NCBI RefSeq assembly: GCF_030272615.1
Contig: NC_081408.1
Location: forward strand, 604,987,673 to 605,051,672
Source of the DNA: Cryptomeria japonica
Taxonomy: Eukaryota > Streptophyta > Pinopsida > Cupressales > Cupressaceae
DNA: 64,000 bases
Direction: 5' to 3'
Shown here one piece after another: positions 11,323 to 23,579 of the stretch. Positions within the stretch are counted from its first letter, which is position 1. Each line of letters begins with the position of its first letter. Both the position numbers and the translations under genes were made by a program. The notes under the pieces are model-generated. The model ran no database searches and had not been told where the DNA came from. It saw only the letters and a list, made by a program, of their open reading frames with translations.

Positions 11323-13500
11323 CTTCCAAGATTGGCATCTTAGGAGACAATATTAATAGAGGGGTCATCAAACTCATCCCTAAACCTAGGGAGATAAAAG
11401 CTCAATAAAAAATTGGAGGCCAATAACTCTCCTAAATGCATTATACAATATTTTGGTCAAAGATTTTTTTTATTAGGTTAGGAGATGTGTTTAAGAAAGT
11501 ATTTTCCAATAACTCAAATCGAATTCATCAAGGTGTACACACACACACACACACACACACATATCAATTTGAGAAGATTGACAATGAATTTGAAAATCAA
11601 AATGGATGAGTCAACAATACCCGAAAAGTGAGGCAATCCCATTGATTGAAGGATTAAAAATAATGGTTCAAAGTGATAAACTAGCCTTTCTCATATTATT
11701 GACATTAATATCATGCCTATGAAAAGTTGTGCCAAAGTCCCTGGTTACACTAAAGCTACTAGTCAAGTCAACAATTCTATTCCTTAAATGCTTACATCCT
11801 TGCCTAGTGTGCCTACTTTTACATCTTCTATCATGACTATTTCCACACTGTGTGTGTGTGTGGCTAAACATACTAATCAAAATGTCGCTATGATTCTTTT
11901 AGAATTTTAAAAGTCCTATGACATAATTAAATGGCCTTTTGTGGTAAACATGATGAAAGCACTAGGCTTTCCCCTAAAGTTTTGTAGATAGATAATTAGT
12001 ATTCTATTTGAATATTCATCTACCCAAATTGACATCAATGGGGATCTCACTGCCCCTATTTTGTGTCAAAGGTCTATAAGACATGAATGTCCTATTGTCC
12101 CAACCTTATATATGATTGTTGTAGATGCTTTACATTATGTTTCGATAACATCCTTGATCAATTTGTATGTTGTTGGTATAATCCTTCCTAGTTGCAATGA
12201 ATAACTTCTAAATGCCCTATTTGTTGATGATACTACATTATATGTTCAAATGAATAAAGATAAATAACAATGTATTGCATAGGATGGAGAGATTTTGTAT
12301 GGCCTCAGGTGCTAAATACTCTAGTGCCAAATCTTCTATTCTTAGTTGGAATTTTCTTCCACTTGGGTAGCTAAGAAATCAAGAATGGGAGTGGTTGTGA
12401 CCTAATAAGGTTGTCTGATACCTTGGAATTCCTTTTTCTCTTTCCCCTAATTTAAAATAAGTGTGGGAACAGTTGTATCTAAAAATTGAAAATAAGCATC
12501 ATAAGTGGTAGACCCATCTCCTATCCTTGGCAGGTGGAATTCAGGTTGTACATAAATTTTTGGCTTCACATGCTATGTATTTTTCTTAAACTCGGCTATT
12601 TGCTAATTGTCAGTTAGGTAAGATTCACACATTTCTTAGAGACTTATTATGGTTATATGGTCTTGGAAAAGGCAAGAGGCATGCAGTAAACTAGAAATGG
12701 TGTTGTTTACCCAAAAGTTTGAGCGATCTTGGTCTTAAGGACTTGAAAGTCCAAGATACTACATTGGTAGTCAAGTGGATAATAAAAGCTTGTGTGGGTG
12801 ATAAACCCTAGAAAATTCTCCTTAGAAACAACCTAATATTATCTAACCCAAGAGAGGCAAAAGTTGGGAGAACCTGCGTTTTTCGTGATATTCTTTTTGG
12901 GAAGTTTGATGTCAAAGTGTTTGGGTTGCCAGTGTTTAGCGATATTTGGAATGCATGGACTAATGTTAGACATTTACTTTAGAATAGTGATGCATTTTCT
13001 TCTTCATCACAATAAATGATATAAACATAGATCTATGTGGTGGAATTTTGTTTGGAATGACAAACCTGTAAAGCTCTAACCCAAGGGTGTTCTACCAAAG
13101 TGTGGGTTACTAAAAGAACTAAGATGTTTTAGGATATAATTAATAAAAGTGGGTTGTTTGTTGGGAACATCTAAGCAAACAATTTGACCTATCAAATTCT
13201 TAGAAGAGAACATACTCTGTTAAGAATACTCTTAATCTTATGGGTACCTTTGTTGCTTTGACTTGTAATATAGATTATTTGAATATGGCATCTTAGATTG
13301 ATGGTTCCTAGTTTCAACATTTTTTTGTTAAAAAGTTATGCCATTTATTAATTAATATGAGGAATATTAATTGTGGATCAATAAGGCCTAGAATTTGGAT
13401 TGGATTGATAATATCTAGTTTGCTAGGCTTAGTCATATCTAGTCAAAGCCTATTGAAACACAATAAGTTTGTTTTAGATGCTTGTTGTTGTTTCTTTAAA
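11323..13500 (+). pseudogene. Degenerate LINE (L1-type) reverse transcriptase, downstream part
   Basis: The translation shows reverse transcriptase landmarks broken by many stops and frame changes. A GVIKLIPKP block lies near 11360-11390. A degraded copy of the GVRQGCPLSP motif lies near 12065-12100. The active-site motif FVDDTTLY lies at about 12220-12243. Trp- and Cys-rich remains continue to about 13500. Together with 6600-7304 this is one old LINE copy on the plus strand, broken by the 4.0 kb element and surely inactive. No intact endonuclease was found. Confidence 0.7.
11537..11561. repeat. (AC)n microsatellite
   Basis: This is a run of about 12 AC units inside the LINE relic. A short TG run lies near 11849. 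Confidence 0.95.
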
Positions 13501-13898
13501 CGCTTGTTATAGGAAATGTGTTAGAGGTGGTTGGTTTCCCTACTAGAACTTGAAACCTTTTCAATGTTAAAGAGTCTTTTGAGTATTTATTCTTTGAATG
13601 TCAATATGCATTTTCTTTGTGGTTTATTTTTTTGGGCCAATTGGTTAGTAGGGATTGCAAAGAAGGTTTCAATTGGTTTCAATTTTTGGTTGGATGTGTT
13701 AATGTTTTTTCTGCTAATCTTAATGAGTTTTGGCTTATTTTGACTTATGAGATTTATGGTATATCTAGAAAAAGAGAAAAAGAGAAACAAAGAGATATTT
13801 CAAGGCAAAATAAGGTGTCAACTAAGTTCACAAGTGAACTCACCTTTCTAAACATTGTGTTGTAGGCATCTACAGTAATGGAAATCCCAAAAGACATG
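13501..13898. other. Unassigned AT-rich DNA
   Basis: This is the tail of the LINE relic and flank of the SMART element. No gene is recognised. The open frames of 67-82 codons overlap one another on both strands. Confidence 0.4.
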
Positions 13899-14057
13899 TG
13901 TTGCAAGGTGTGTGCCCTTGGCCTCCTTGTGTTGTGCAGCGCAACGCTCGGGTTTGTGACATGGCTTAACTGCCTCCTGTTGATTCTATAAGTCTAGTGG
14001 CTGCATCAAGCATTAACAGGTCAATCTTTTGGTGCAACGACAACCACACTTGTATCA
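13899..14057 (+). repeat. 5' LTR of the SMART element
   Basis: This 159 bp LTR has TG...CA ends and is followed after 2 bp by the primer binding site. Confidence 0.92.
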
Positions 14058-14059
14058 AG

Positions 14060-14075
14060 TGGTATCAGAGCTTGG
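14060..14075 (+). promoter_or_regulatory. Primer binding site of the SMART element
   Basis: TGGTATCAGAGCTTGG matches the 3' end of initiator tRNA-Met in its first 12 bases. Confidence 0.9.
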
Positions 14076-14102
14076 TCACAAGTTCAAACCCCTTGCTTGC
14101 AC

Positions 14103-14113
14103 TATGGGGGGAT
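14103..14113 (+). promoter_or_regulatory. Polypurine tract of the SMART element
   Basis: A G-rich tract (TATGGGGGGAT) directly precedes the second LTR. Confidence 0.85.
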
Positions 14114-14272
14114 TGTTGCAAGGTGTGTGCCCTTGGCCTCCTTGTGTTGTGCAGTGCAATGCTCGAGTTTGTGACATGGCTTAACTACCTCCTGTTAATT
14201 CTATAAGTCTTGTGGTTGTATCGGGCATTAATAGGTCTATCTTTTGGTGCAACGACAACCACACTTGTATCA
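14114..14272 (+). repeat. 3' LTR of the SMART element
   Basis: This 159 bp LTR has the same length as the 5' LTR and is followed at once by the ACATG duplicate. Confidence 0.92.
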
Positions 14273-14277
14273 ACATG

Positions 14278-14778
14278 TTTATGATCCTTCTCAAAGAAGG
14301 TTTGACAATAGTGTAAAGAACATAGATCAAATCTATGCACTTCTTCCAAAATGGAAGAAACATTTTGAACAAGGATGAGCTTACACTCTTGAAGGAGTAC
14401 ATCGACAAGAACATCAACAAACCCCTTTTGGAAGAAAGTACCAGGCCTAAAAGAGGAAGAAAAACTTATTTTTCAGCCCATTGTCAAATATGTTGATCTA
14501 GAGGACATGATTGAGCCTCCAATTGGTACCTACGACTGTGATTATGCTTGTTATAGTAGCAATGCCAAGGGACTGTGGGAATAGTATACTTGTTACAAAA
14601 GCTTGATGTAAATCCTTTTTGATACTATGGTGTATGTGACTAAAATCCTTTTTGTATAGGACTTGATGGTAACAATTTATATGTACTAGGGATTTATATT
14701 TTTTACCAATGGAGCATAGCTCCTTATAATGTACTATGTTTTGTTCTCTATATCTAATATTTAAAAAGATACATGTGA
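14278..14778. other. Unassigned DNA between SMART element and gag relic
   Basis: Broken coding-like sequence continues from before the SMART insertion (Lys/Glu-rich, several stops). I cannot assign it. It may be an N-terminal part of the gypsy relic that follows. Confidence 0.35.
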
Positions 14779-15393
14779 TTGGATTTCACGAGGATTCCTA
14801 GTTATCTTAACCCTATTCAAGTAGAAGTGAGATCTAAGCTTGTAAAATTTCAAGGCAACAATATTATTTTTGGTGAGGACCACCTAAGATATTTTAATAA
14901 TCTAATTGATGATTTTCAGATTGAGGGTGAGTATGTTCTTATAAAATTATTTATAAAATATCTTGATAGCATAGCTAAAGAATTGTACAAAGTCTTACCT
15001 AATGCAAGTATTGATTCATGGGCTAAATTTTAAAGGGTGTTAAGGGAGAAATGTGGTGATAAAACAAACCCCAAATTCATTATTAATGATTTCACAAATA
15101 TTTCTAAGAGTTGTAATGAGCTTGTTTCTTATTTTAATGTAATATTTGCCAAACTTAAGGTAAGGATTCTAGCATACTTAAGACACAATGAAACCTTGTG
15201 TCTATTTTTATATTGCAATGTTTATGATGCAAAAATGGGTTACTTGCAAATAGATAAGGAATCATACACATTGAGAGATTCCTATAGAATGATAGTAAAT
15301 ATAGAAAGTAATTAAATAGCATCTATAAAAATTCATAAAAGGAGTGATATAAGGATTTTGCCACATGATAAGGGACACAATAGTAAATCCCAT
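14779..15393 (+). pseudogene. Ty3/gypsy gag relic, first part
   Basis: Two abutting frames (14779-15033 and 15037-15315), with further sequence to the break, give a retrotransposon gag core: a YLNPIQVEVRSK block, an FNNLIDDFQIEGE block, LPNASIDSWAKF, then a REKCGDKTNPKF block and YRMIVNIESN. This pattern is familiar from conifer gypsy families. Stops separate the blocks. The frame is cut at 15394 by the 15394-20720 insertion and appears to resume at 20721. No LTR of its own was found upstream. Confidence 0.7.
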
Positions 15394-18300
15394 TGTAGTG
15401 CCCCTCCCTGATTCATCATTTATGATAGTTTGTGATAGATATTTATGGATTTGTTTACATTGATTTTCGCTTTGACATTGGTGAATTCATTATGATTATC
15501 ATGATCACATTGATTCTATACTTTGGGTTAATTATTGATGTTAGGTTAACGGTTAACTTTGTGAATATTTATTGATTTGGAGATATGATTCATGATTATT
15601 GTCTATGATGATTTATCTTGCACTAACCCTAACTTGGTGTTTACATTAGATGAGAGTGATGTTAATGTTATTCAATATATTATGTCCTTGATCTGGTGTT
15701 TTATTGTGGTGTAGAAGGAACAATGTCACGACAGTCATTGTGAGCGAGGTGTGATGTTGTGAATCTCTTTCCACGAGTGTGTCTACTTCGTGATTGTATA
15801 TATATACATATGTTGTGCATAGACGTTTGGTGTTATGCAGGATTGCAGGTACTAGACATCGAATCCACCTGGCTTCACAGGTCCGAGTGTGTCTCTTATC
15901 CCAATGGCAGGTTGAAAACGAAGAATGATATAATGCCCTATCACATTCTAGGCCTAGTGGATACCTTGTTAGTTCTAGTATTTTGGTTAAGTTGTCATGT
16001 GATGTTTTTTGTGGGTTGGTTTTGTTGTGGTAATTAATTAATTAATAATGTTATAAGCTTTATTTTGTGGATAATAAATAATATTTATTGTGGGTTTATA
16101 ATATATTAATAATTATTCTATGAAAATATATTATTAGAGCATTTATAATTATTTATATGTATATGTATATTTTTATGTGAATTATTTATTTGTGATGATT
16201 TATTATTTCATTATTCTTTTGAGTGGGAACTACTTATATATTATTTATTCTTTTAGAGTGATTTATTATTATAAATGATTTATCATTTATTATTTTGTTA
16301 TTTTATGAATTATTGTTTTATAGAGATTTTATTTTGAAAATTAATTTTATATTCTTTATTTATTTCATTTATTTAATTGTTTAAATGTTTATTTATTTTT
16401 CTTTTGTTTTATGGGTTAATTGGGAGTTTAATTGATTATTTTATTTGGAGCTTTTTATTTAATTGTGTAATGGTGGAAAAATGGTGAATGATAGATCAAG
16501 AAGGAAACTACCCTTTCCCTCAAAGAGAGATGAGAGTTTCACTATTGATTACCATTCAAGCACTTTTCACCATGTTATATTAGGAAGAGGAGAGGATAAT
16601 TCACTAGATTCAATCTCTCCACACAAAGATGGTAGATTGAATTCTGAATGAAATTGGGAATGATAAGTTGATCCCCTCTTCCTTGTTTGAAATGGAAAGG
16701 AATTGATTGAATTATGTAGTGCAAAAGTGACAAAGAACTGATTATAACTTGAGATTGGAATATGGGATGAAGCTATGCACTTGGATTTGGTAGTAATATG
16801 TCGAGAGGAAGTCGCCTTGCGAATTTGAGGAAAAGTTGCCCAGACTGTGGCGAGAATGTACACGGTCCTCCGAAAAATCTGTGAAATGAAAAGAGTTTTT
16901 CCGCCTCTGCAAATGAAGCCCGAATCCGAAAGTACAGTTGCGCACCTGCAACCTACACACAGAAAAGAGAGGAAAATGGGTTGGGATTGGGGGTTTCTCT
17001 TTAGGTCAAACCCCAATTTTGGAATTAACCAAGTAATGAAAGAAAGTACTTGCAAGTAGCTATAAATGAAAGACTGAATTGTAAATCACCTCAAGGGAGG
17101 TTGTAGTAGCAATAGTGATAGAAATGCTTATGTGGAATTGAATGTTGGAATCAATCTCCTCTTCAATGGTTGAATCCTTGACTTGAATGCAACACCTAGC
17201 CTTGAAGGGAGACTTGAGAATGCTCAATGCTGGAAAAGAATGCTTGAATGCTCTTGAATGCTTGATCGCTTGTGAATTTCCCACTCATCCAACTTATTGA
17301 ACTTCACTTATGCAAATGAGAGGACGAATGCCCCTTAAATACATGCTAGTGGATTTGAATTTCATCACGGGCCAATATCAAGGGAGTTTCTCGCCCGAGG
17401 CACAACCAACAATGCAACCCTAGGAAGGGTCCTGCCCCAAAATAGAGAAGGGACAGGGGTGCCACGCTCCTATCCTATCCCTTTCTCCAGGGCAGAGTGC
17501 GAACGGGGTGATGCAGAGGCCAAGGAAGAAGCTGTTTCTGAAAGCTGAGCAATCTCCGGTCTCCGATTAGGCTAGAGGATTCGAACTTGCATGCGTGAGG
17601 ACCCTAATGCAGTCGAAAATTGCTAGGGTCACAATTTTATGAGACTACAAATTGCTAATTAATTATTTATTCTTTTATATGGCTTTATTGATTTATTGAG
17701 AGTTTTATTTAGTATTTATTATTTTCGAAAGTGGAACTTGGTGAGCCTTATGGTTTGCATGGAAAGTTTCTAAATGGGTTTTATGCATGTAAGATTATTA
17801 TTATTATTATTTATGATTTTTGCTTAAAGTTTTATCTAGGGATTTTGGAGAATTTTGGAGGGAGTTTTGCATTATTATTGCATTGGCTGAATTTTGGAAG
17901 AAGATTTACATTATCGCTCTAGAGAATTTCTGGTGATTTGGGATTTTCAGGTGAAAGATTTCTTTTGGATTTTAGAGAGATTTATGTACAATTATTCGTT
18001 GTGGATTGCAATTCTGAGAGTTTTCATTGTTTTTGTGGATTTTCAATGGTGCTATTTGGATTGTGGTTGCGTCTTCAATTCTTTTCTTAGATTTACACCT
18101 TTCTTCTACACTTTCCAGGTTGGATTTGAATGCCACTTTCTATTATGTGGTTTAAAATATTTTTTTGAATTTGAGAAGATTGTATTCTCTGTATTTTCTC
18201 TATTTTTGTTCCATTTTGAAAGTTATTTGCATTCATTGTTTGTTGGATGTTCAAATAATGCAAATAGGTGTGTTCTTTAGATTGTTTTTATGAACGGTTT

Positions 18301-20720
18301 TAAAGTTTTCCTCTTGTGTGAATTCAATTTTGATCATGAGGATGAATTGATTATATTTATGAAAAGGGGATTCACCCCTCTCAAATGGGTATTTTCCTTA
18401 TTTTTATTTTGACATGGTTTGATGGTTGTTTTTATAGCCCAAAGACAACCTAGTTTTCAGTCCTGTTTTTGGAATTTTGATCTAGAAACCCCATTATGTA
18501 GGAGAATGATTATGTTATTGTTTTGAAAAGAAAAGAATGTTGTTTTAACAATTCTTTTTTGTTAATTGAATTTATTTTATTTCCGGGCAAATATTGGGTA
18601 AGAGGGCTTTGAATGCATTCCCATTCCTTGAGATTTTGGAAATAAAATATGCATTATTTGCTACTGTGTGAAGTCATGTTTCAGAACTTCTAATTTTATG
18701 CTAAATATCAGAAAATACATTTCCATAATGTCCTATAAAATTATATTCAATTTGGTGTTTCTTTGTGCACGTCTAGTTGATTAGCTTTGTTGTTTTTGAT
18801 TGATTTGAAATGAATCATTAATATATTTTGGGGAGATTATTAGGATATGAAATAAATCCTTAATACTTTTGGGGACATTTCGGTTTGATTCTCTTACTTG
18901 TTGTTTGTCTCTATTCATCAGTTTGTGTGTCTCCCAAGGGCTCCAGAGGCTGAGTATGAGGTTTATGATCTGTTTGTCAGTCATATTTGGATCAGATTGT
19001 TTGAAGTGTATTGATTTGTGGATGTATGTGGTTTCTTGATTATATTATGGTGTTATATCTATGTATTCGAGTGTTGGTTTGAGCCCTGTGCGCTCGTATG
19101 TTGAGATATTGATTATAATGTTATTTGGATGCAATGATGTTCAAATCTCTATTATGAGACTTAATGGAATCATACTATATTGTTCATTTGATGATGATTC
19201 ATGTTTCATCTTATGCTTTGATTTAGGTTTAGGTAGGCATAGTGTCATAAGGGAGAGTGGCTCTCCATGGGGGTTGGGATCCTAAGTGATTGTCAGGATA
19301 ACCCATTGGGATAGTTGCTTAATAAGTGATAACCTTAATAATGAATTAGGGGGTTGAGTAGATAAACACATTAATCAAGATAATGTATGCCCCACTCATG
19401 GCTTGAGTGCTTGTTTTGGCTCAAGATGAGGTGGGAAGGCCTGGAATGACATGATCAACTACCTTGTCCTCTTGAAAGGTATGTCGGTTTTGCATGAGAC
19501 TTGAATGGGAGTCAGGGGTCAGGAGAGGCTGCTAAGATAACCCAGGATTAGGGTCGAGGCCTATGGAGACCTACCAAGATAACCCATATCAAGCTATGTG
19601 ATGACACTCTCCCCTTGTGAGCACTAGTATCTGGCCCTGTGTTGTAAGCTTGTGGAGTATTATTGTTATGTGATTCATCTATGTGTATCTTGATTGATTG
19701 GCTTTGCCCAGTGGGAGTGAGTTTAGACCTTGTACTATTTATCCTTTATTTGTGTGCTTGAGGGCCTTATGTCTTGCCTGGAGGTCTCTAAGACTATCAA
19801 GAGGTTCCTTGTAAGGATGCTTAAAGATCTAGATGACAACATGTGATGACACTTTCCGTACGTACGTGTTCTTGATCTTAGCCTTGTTTCATGGAAGTCT
19901 ATGACATTTTTCTTTGTTTTATTTGAGCCTATGTCATGTGTTGATAGCTCTTTGTTATGTTATTTAGTTATGTTCTTTAGGAGTTGGGTGTCGGTCTAAG
20001 CTTAGTGTGTGTGGGGCCTTACGTCATTCTCCAAGCACAAAGGGGTGGCTCCTTTTGGTTCCACATGGTCGAGTGGTTGATGTCTTTCTTCCATTGGGAT
20101 ATTTTATGAACGTTGGATGTTCATGAGCGTGCTAGATAGTTATATTATTCTTTAGTTCTTGTACTATGGAAACTGGGAGCAATTATGTATCATGATTTCC
20201 TAATTACTACAGAAGATGTATATTTGTAATGATCACTTGTACAAGATGGAATATGTATTATGACTTATGTATTGTTGATTAGGAATAAGTGGATATTGGT
20301 ATGGTTATTTTAGGATTATTTGATGAATTAATAATTAATGGATTCAATGTGTTAGAGGTGTTTAATGGAGTTTATATGATTACTTTTCTATGTTGTTTAT
20401 GGTGAAGTAATAGTGTTAGTAGAAAAAATATATCTTTGATAATTGTTGGTTGTATATTATCTTAATTGTGACTCAGTAATAATGTTATGATACCCTAGGG
20501 AAAAATAGAATAATGTAAGATGTAAAAGATTATCATACGTATATATGATTATTCTGTTTGTGCACTTAGTTTCATATGTTCATATTTAATTTGTGGATGA
20601 AATTTATAATGAGTAATGAGTAATGTAGTTGATGTGTTGTTGTAGTCCTTTATAAAAAAAATATCCCTATTTTCCTAGATTAAGTGTTAGACTCTCTAGG
20701 GTTTTGTGGCAGACATTACA
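15394..20720. mobile_element. 4.1 kb TG...CA solo-LTR-like element, copy 2 (opposite direction)
   Basis: The insertion starts TGTAGTGCCCCTCCC and ends AGACATTACA, the reverse complement arrangement of copy 1 (7305-11322). Subtracting the nested 1184 bp solo LTR and its duplicate leaves about 4138 bp, close to the 4018 bp of copy 1. It splits a gypsy gag frame. The flanks CCCAT and CCTCT agree at only 3 of 5 positions, so the target duplication has decayed. There are no coding domains. The ATTTATT-rich stretch 16030-16460 and 17655-17780 matches the AT-rich stretch around 10260-10560 of copy 1. Confidence 0.68.
16466..17649. mobile_element. Solo LTR nested in the 4.1 kb element
   Basis: This 1184 bp block starts TGTAATGGTGG and ends GAGACTACA. 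It is flanked on both sides by AATTG (16461-16465 and 17650-17654), a perfect duplication. It is visibly richer in G+C than the ATTTATT-rich DNA around it. It has no primer site, polypurine tract or second LTR, as expected after LTR-LTR recombination. Open frames of up to 162 codons overlap on both strands inside it and show no domain. Confidence 0.8.
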
Positions 20721-21110
20721 CCTCTACACTAAATGATATGCTAGACCAACTAATGCATGCTTCAAAATAATTGAGTTACAAGGTTGACTGAAATGAAAAG
20801 AGGGTCATATTAGAGGCAAAATCATGGTAAGTAGGAAATAACACTAAAATTATTTAATTAGCCATATAATACAACTTAGCACAATGGTAGGTCTATCTAT
20901 CCAAATTATAACCAAACAAGGAAAAACTAGATCCTGTGAAGAAGGTGAGTGCCAATAATGTAGAAACATTTCCTTGATCTATGGCATTCCAAATTCCTCA
21001 TTTACCACTATTATATGTTGTTGCATTGGAAGTCTTAAATTATAATAGAGAATGAGATAAGTGTAGTGACACAAGATGTAGGGACATGTAACAAACCAAC
21101 ATGGTCAAGG
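20721..21110 (+). pseudogene. Ty3/gypsy gag relic, second part
   Basis: With stops and frame changes the plus strand reads MLDQLMHA, then a VILEAKSW-like block, then PNKEKLDPVKKVSANNVE and SMAFQIPHLP. These look like the downstream part of the gag that breaks off at 15393. The match is degraded. I rely on continuity across the insertion. Confidence 0.55.
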
Positions 21111-21620
21111 TTTAAACATGTTGCCCTCTCAATGATAATTTAGGGGGGATGAGAATTCTTCTACTAAAGAATGTGGCCCTAAATTGGACATTGAAGACAT
21201 GAGATATGAGGTGGGATCTCATCATCAACTAATTTTTGCATGGATTCTTGTAGGCTTTTAGAATGAAATGAGGATATAGCATGACTAATTATAATTAGAA
21301 AAAAGATGTGCCACTATAGTAGTCCAAGTCATGCTCATGAAATAATAAGGAAGGCTTGAATCATGAGGGAAACATACAAGAGGATAGCTCTAGAGTAACT
21401 TTCAAACCTATGAGTCATCACTAAAAATTCACATCTTATTGAAACAAGACCATACTTCTTACAAGTAATTGTTTTCTCTTAATAAAGAAGCATAGCCTTA
21501 CCATAGTGAAGAGAAGAAAAGATTGTGTACCTTAACTTGATATTGCAACAACATGAATATGATTTATGAAACTACTAATAGGCACAAATCAACAACAAAT
21601 ACTTTGATTCATGACAACAT
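21111..21620. other. Probable decayed gypsy sequence, unassigned
   Basis: Broken plus-strand coding-like sequence follows the gag relic but no domain can be named. A LINE-like 3' end with a GGCACGGATGCC word may lie around 21630-21670 on the minus strand. Confidence 0.3.
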
Positions 21621-21689
21621 TTTATTTTATTTTTGGCAAAAGGCACGGATGCCTATAATATATTAGACGTATATAAGTGTAATAATTAC

Positions 21690-21968
21690 AAAGGTTAAGG
21701 TACTTATCTTGAGCTATTTTTCCATTACCTCTTGAGGTATACATATTATCCTCTTCTCTGATCAGATTGTATTTGTACCACATGTGTTGATAGGATGTTT
21801 TTATGTTTCTATTTGCATATGGTGTATTCTTACAATCCTGCATTTGGGTTAGATGTTGATGTGTGTATCTCATGAGGTGTGGGCAGGTAATCTACAGCTT
21901 GCATCTCATTCTAAAAGCTAATTTTTAATCTGATGAGGTTTGGGCTCTATGCTTCTTGTTCTAACTAT
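21690..21968. repeat. Imperfect repeat unit left of the 12.5 kb element
   Basis: This stretch resembles 34500-34740 on the other side of the gypsy insertion. Shared words include CTTGAGGTATRCAT, CACATGTGT, a TTxGxGxTAGATG block and CATGAGGTRTGG. The gypsy element therefore landed inside a tandemly repeated sequence of roughly 250 bp units. Confidence 0.5.
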
Positions 21969-22878
21969 GGGTTGGTTAGTGAACAGATTTTTCCTTTCTT
22001 AAAATGATCAATTTTAAACTCTGTCGCTTTCTTTTAAAGACAAGTGCTCAGCTAAACAGTTGGGTAAGTGTTGTACAAACCACTTCCCTTTGAATTTTCC
22101 ATAGGTACAGCTCCCTATTTCAGTTATTCACGAAATAATCTAATTAATTTATTTTAGCAGTAGCTTTTAACCTGCAAGCATGTAAGGCTGCCTACTTCAT
22201 TCTTGGATGAGAGGCCAATATTTCACACATTTTTTTTCTGAGAAAAACTATCTTTCTAATCTTTACAATGCAAGAGATGAAAGTAACTGAATCAAAGTTC
22301 AGAACACCATTCCCACAATTCTAATAAGAAACGAACGGATAAGAGAAACCGAATCTGTTCTCAAACACAAATGTTTTTCTAAGAACAAACACCCAAAGGA
22401 AGGAGTACCAGAAAAATAATAATTTTCTGTAATAGAAAGGTCATTACTGCTATTTGATTAGATAAGCATATGCAAAGATATGTATCTACACAGATTCAAA
22501 ACCCACAAATTTTCCTTCTCCCAAAAACAGTATGATCTTTATATATATATTCTCCTGCAACAAAGGCACGATAATACATCTATAATTCCTTTTTCCATTC
22601 CAGATTTAAAAAGTTTGATCCTTCCTTCTTCAAAACAGAAACTTCACAAAACAAAGGGAAAGCAAAAACTAACTAAAATTTGTTACTAGATCTAACCCCT
22701 ATTCTATCTATCTTTCCTTAATTTATAGTTTTAGAACAGGGGAGGTCTCCCTGAAAACTCGACCTCCCCTAAAATAGTTATGAAACCAACATGATGTATC
22801 TTGGGACAGATGTCCCGAAGTTTTTGCATAAACATGAGAAATTACAAAAATAAAGGAAATCGGGCCTGAATCAATGCA

Positions 22879-23579
22879 TTATGTCACTTTTCCATCATCA
22901 TCATCCTCTCTGCTTTCATGGGCGTCGTGGGCGGTGGTGAGTTCCTGAATAATAGATTGGTTCAGAACTTTCATCGCGTTGAGCTTTGCCTTCGCCGCCT
23001 CCTTATTCCACCGGTGCTTCACCATCTTTTTGGCATCTTTCGGCAACTGATCATTTCCAATGAAAGTCATGGACTCAATCCTAGCCACCCTTGTTATATC
23101 TTCCGGAGTGAAATTACCCTTGGCCTTGATTTTCTCCATTTTATCCAGAAAGCCCTGATTGTATCTTGTGTGCTCAACCCGCAAATTCCCAATTGCCAAT
23201 CATGGTCAGGGTTAACCACCTTGTTATCATTAACTATACTGCACTGGAGATCCTGGAGCTCATAAACAAAGGTCTTAGCATCGGAGATGATAGACTTGAA
23301 GGTAAGCACCCGCCACATTATGGTTTTCTTCAGCACAAAGAGCTGACATTCATCTGCTACCACTTTGATTGAGTGTTCCGTCAAAAACCCGGTAACTCCA
23401 TATTCTTCTATTTTGGCGAACAAAGGCAAGATATTCTGCCACTTGTGTTCCTCCTTCTCCCACGGCACAAGTTGATTTTGAACTTCGGCGATAAGACTCT
23501 GTATCACATCGCATAACCTCCGGTAGTCGGTGATGTACTTCCCCCCGTCCTTGATTATTCCCTCAATCCATTTCTCCAC
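22879..23579 (-). CDS. LTR-encoded frame, C-terminal segment (left copy, broken)
   Basis: The left LTR carries the same C-terminal segment as the 233-codon frame in the right LTR, here in two overlapping pieces (161 and 106 codons) because of a shift near 23140-23200. It is charged and probably helical, ending in an acidic tail (DDDDGKVT). I recognise no domain. This copy is damaged; 32196-32897 shows the longer state. The function is unknown. Confidence 0.5.

Larger units (their letters stand above)
13899..14272 (+). mobile_element. Complete SMART/TRIM-type miniature LTR retrotransposon
   Basis: Two 159 bp LTRs (13899-14057 and 14114-14272) flank only 56 bp of interior. The duplicated target is ACATG at 13894-13898 and 14273-14277, a perfect match. 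The interior consists almost wholly of the two priming signals: TGGTATCAGAGCTTGG (initiator tRNA-Met site, from 14060) and ATGGGGGGAT (polypurine tract, ending 14113). The LTRs start TGTTGC and end ATCA. They differ at about 12 of 159 positions by eye, mostly transitions, so the insertion is old. It encodes nothing and must have been copied by enzymes of other elements. Confidence 0.93.

Noticed and set aside
14060-14075. tRNA-like sequence as a tRNA gene
   Set aside because: Only the short match to the tRNA 3' end is present, at the LTR edge; it is a primer binding site, as at 2151, 45563 and 61356.
16567-17055. 162-codon minus-strand frame as a gene
   Set aside because: It lies wholly within the nested solo LTR, overlaps other frames on both strands and shows no domain.
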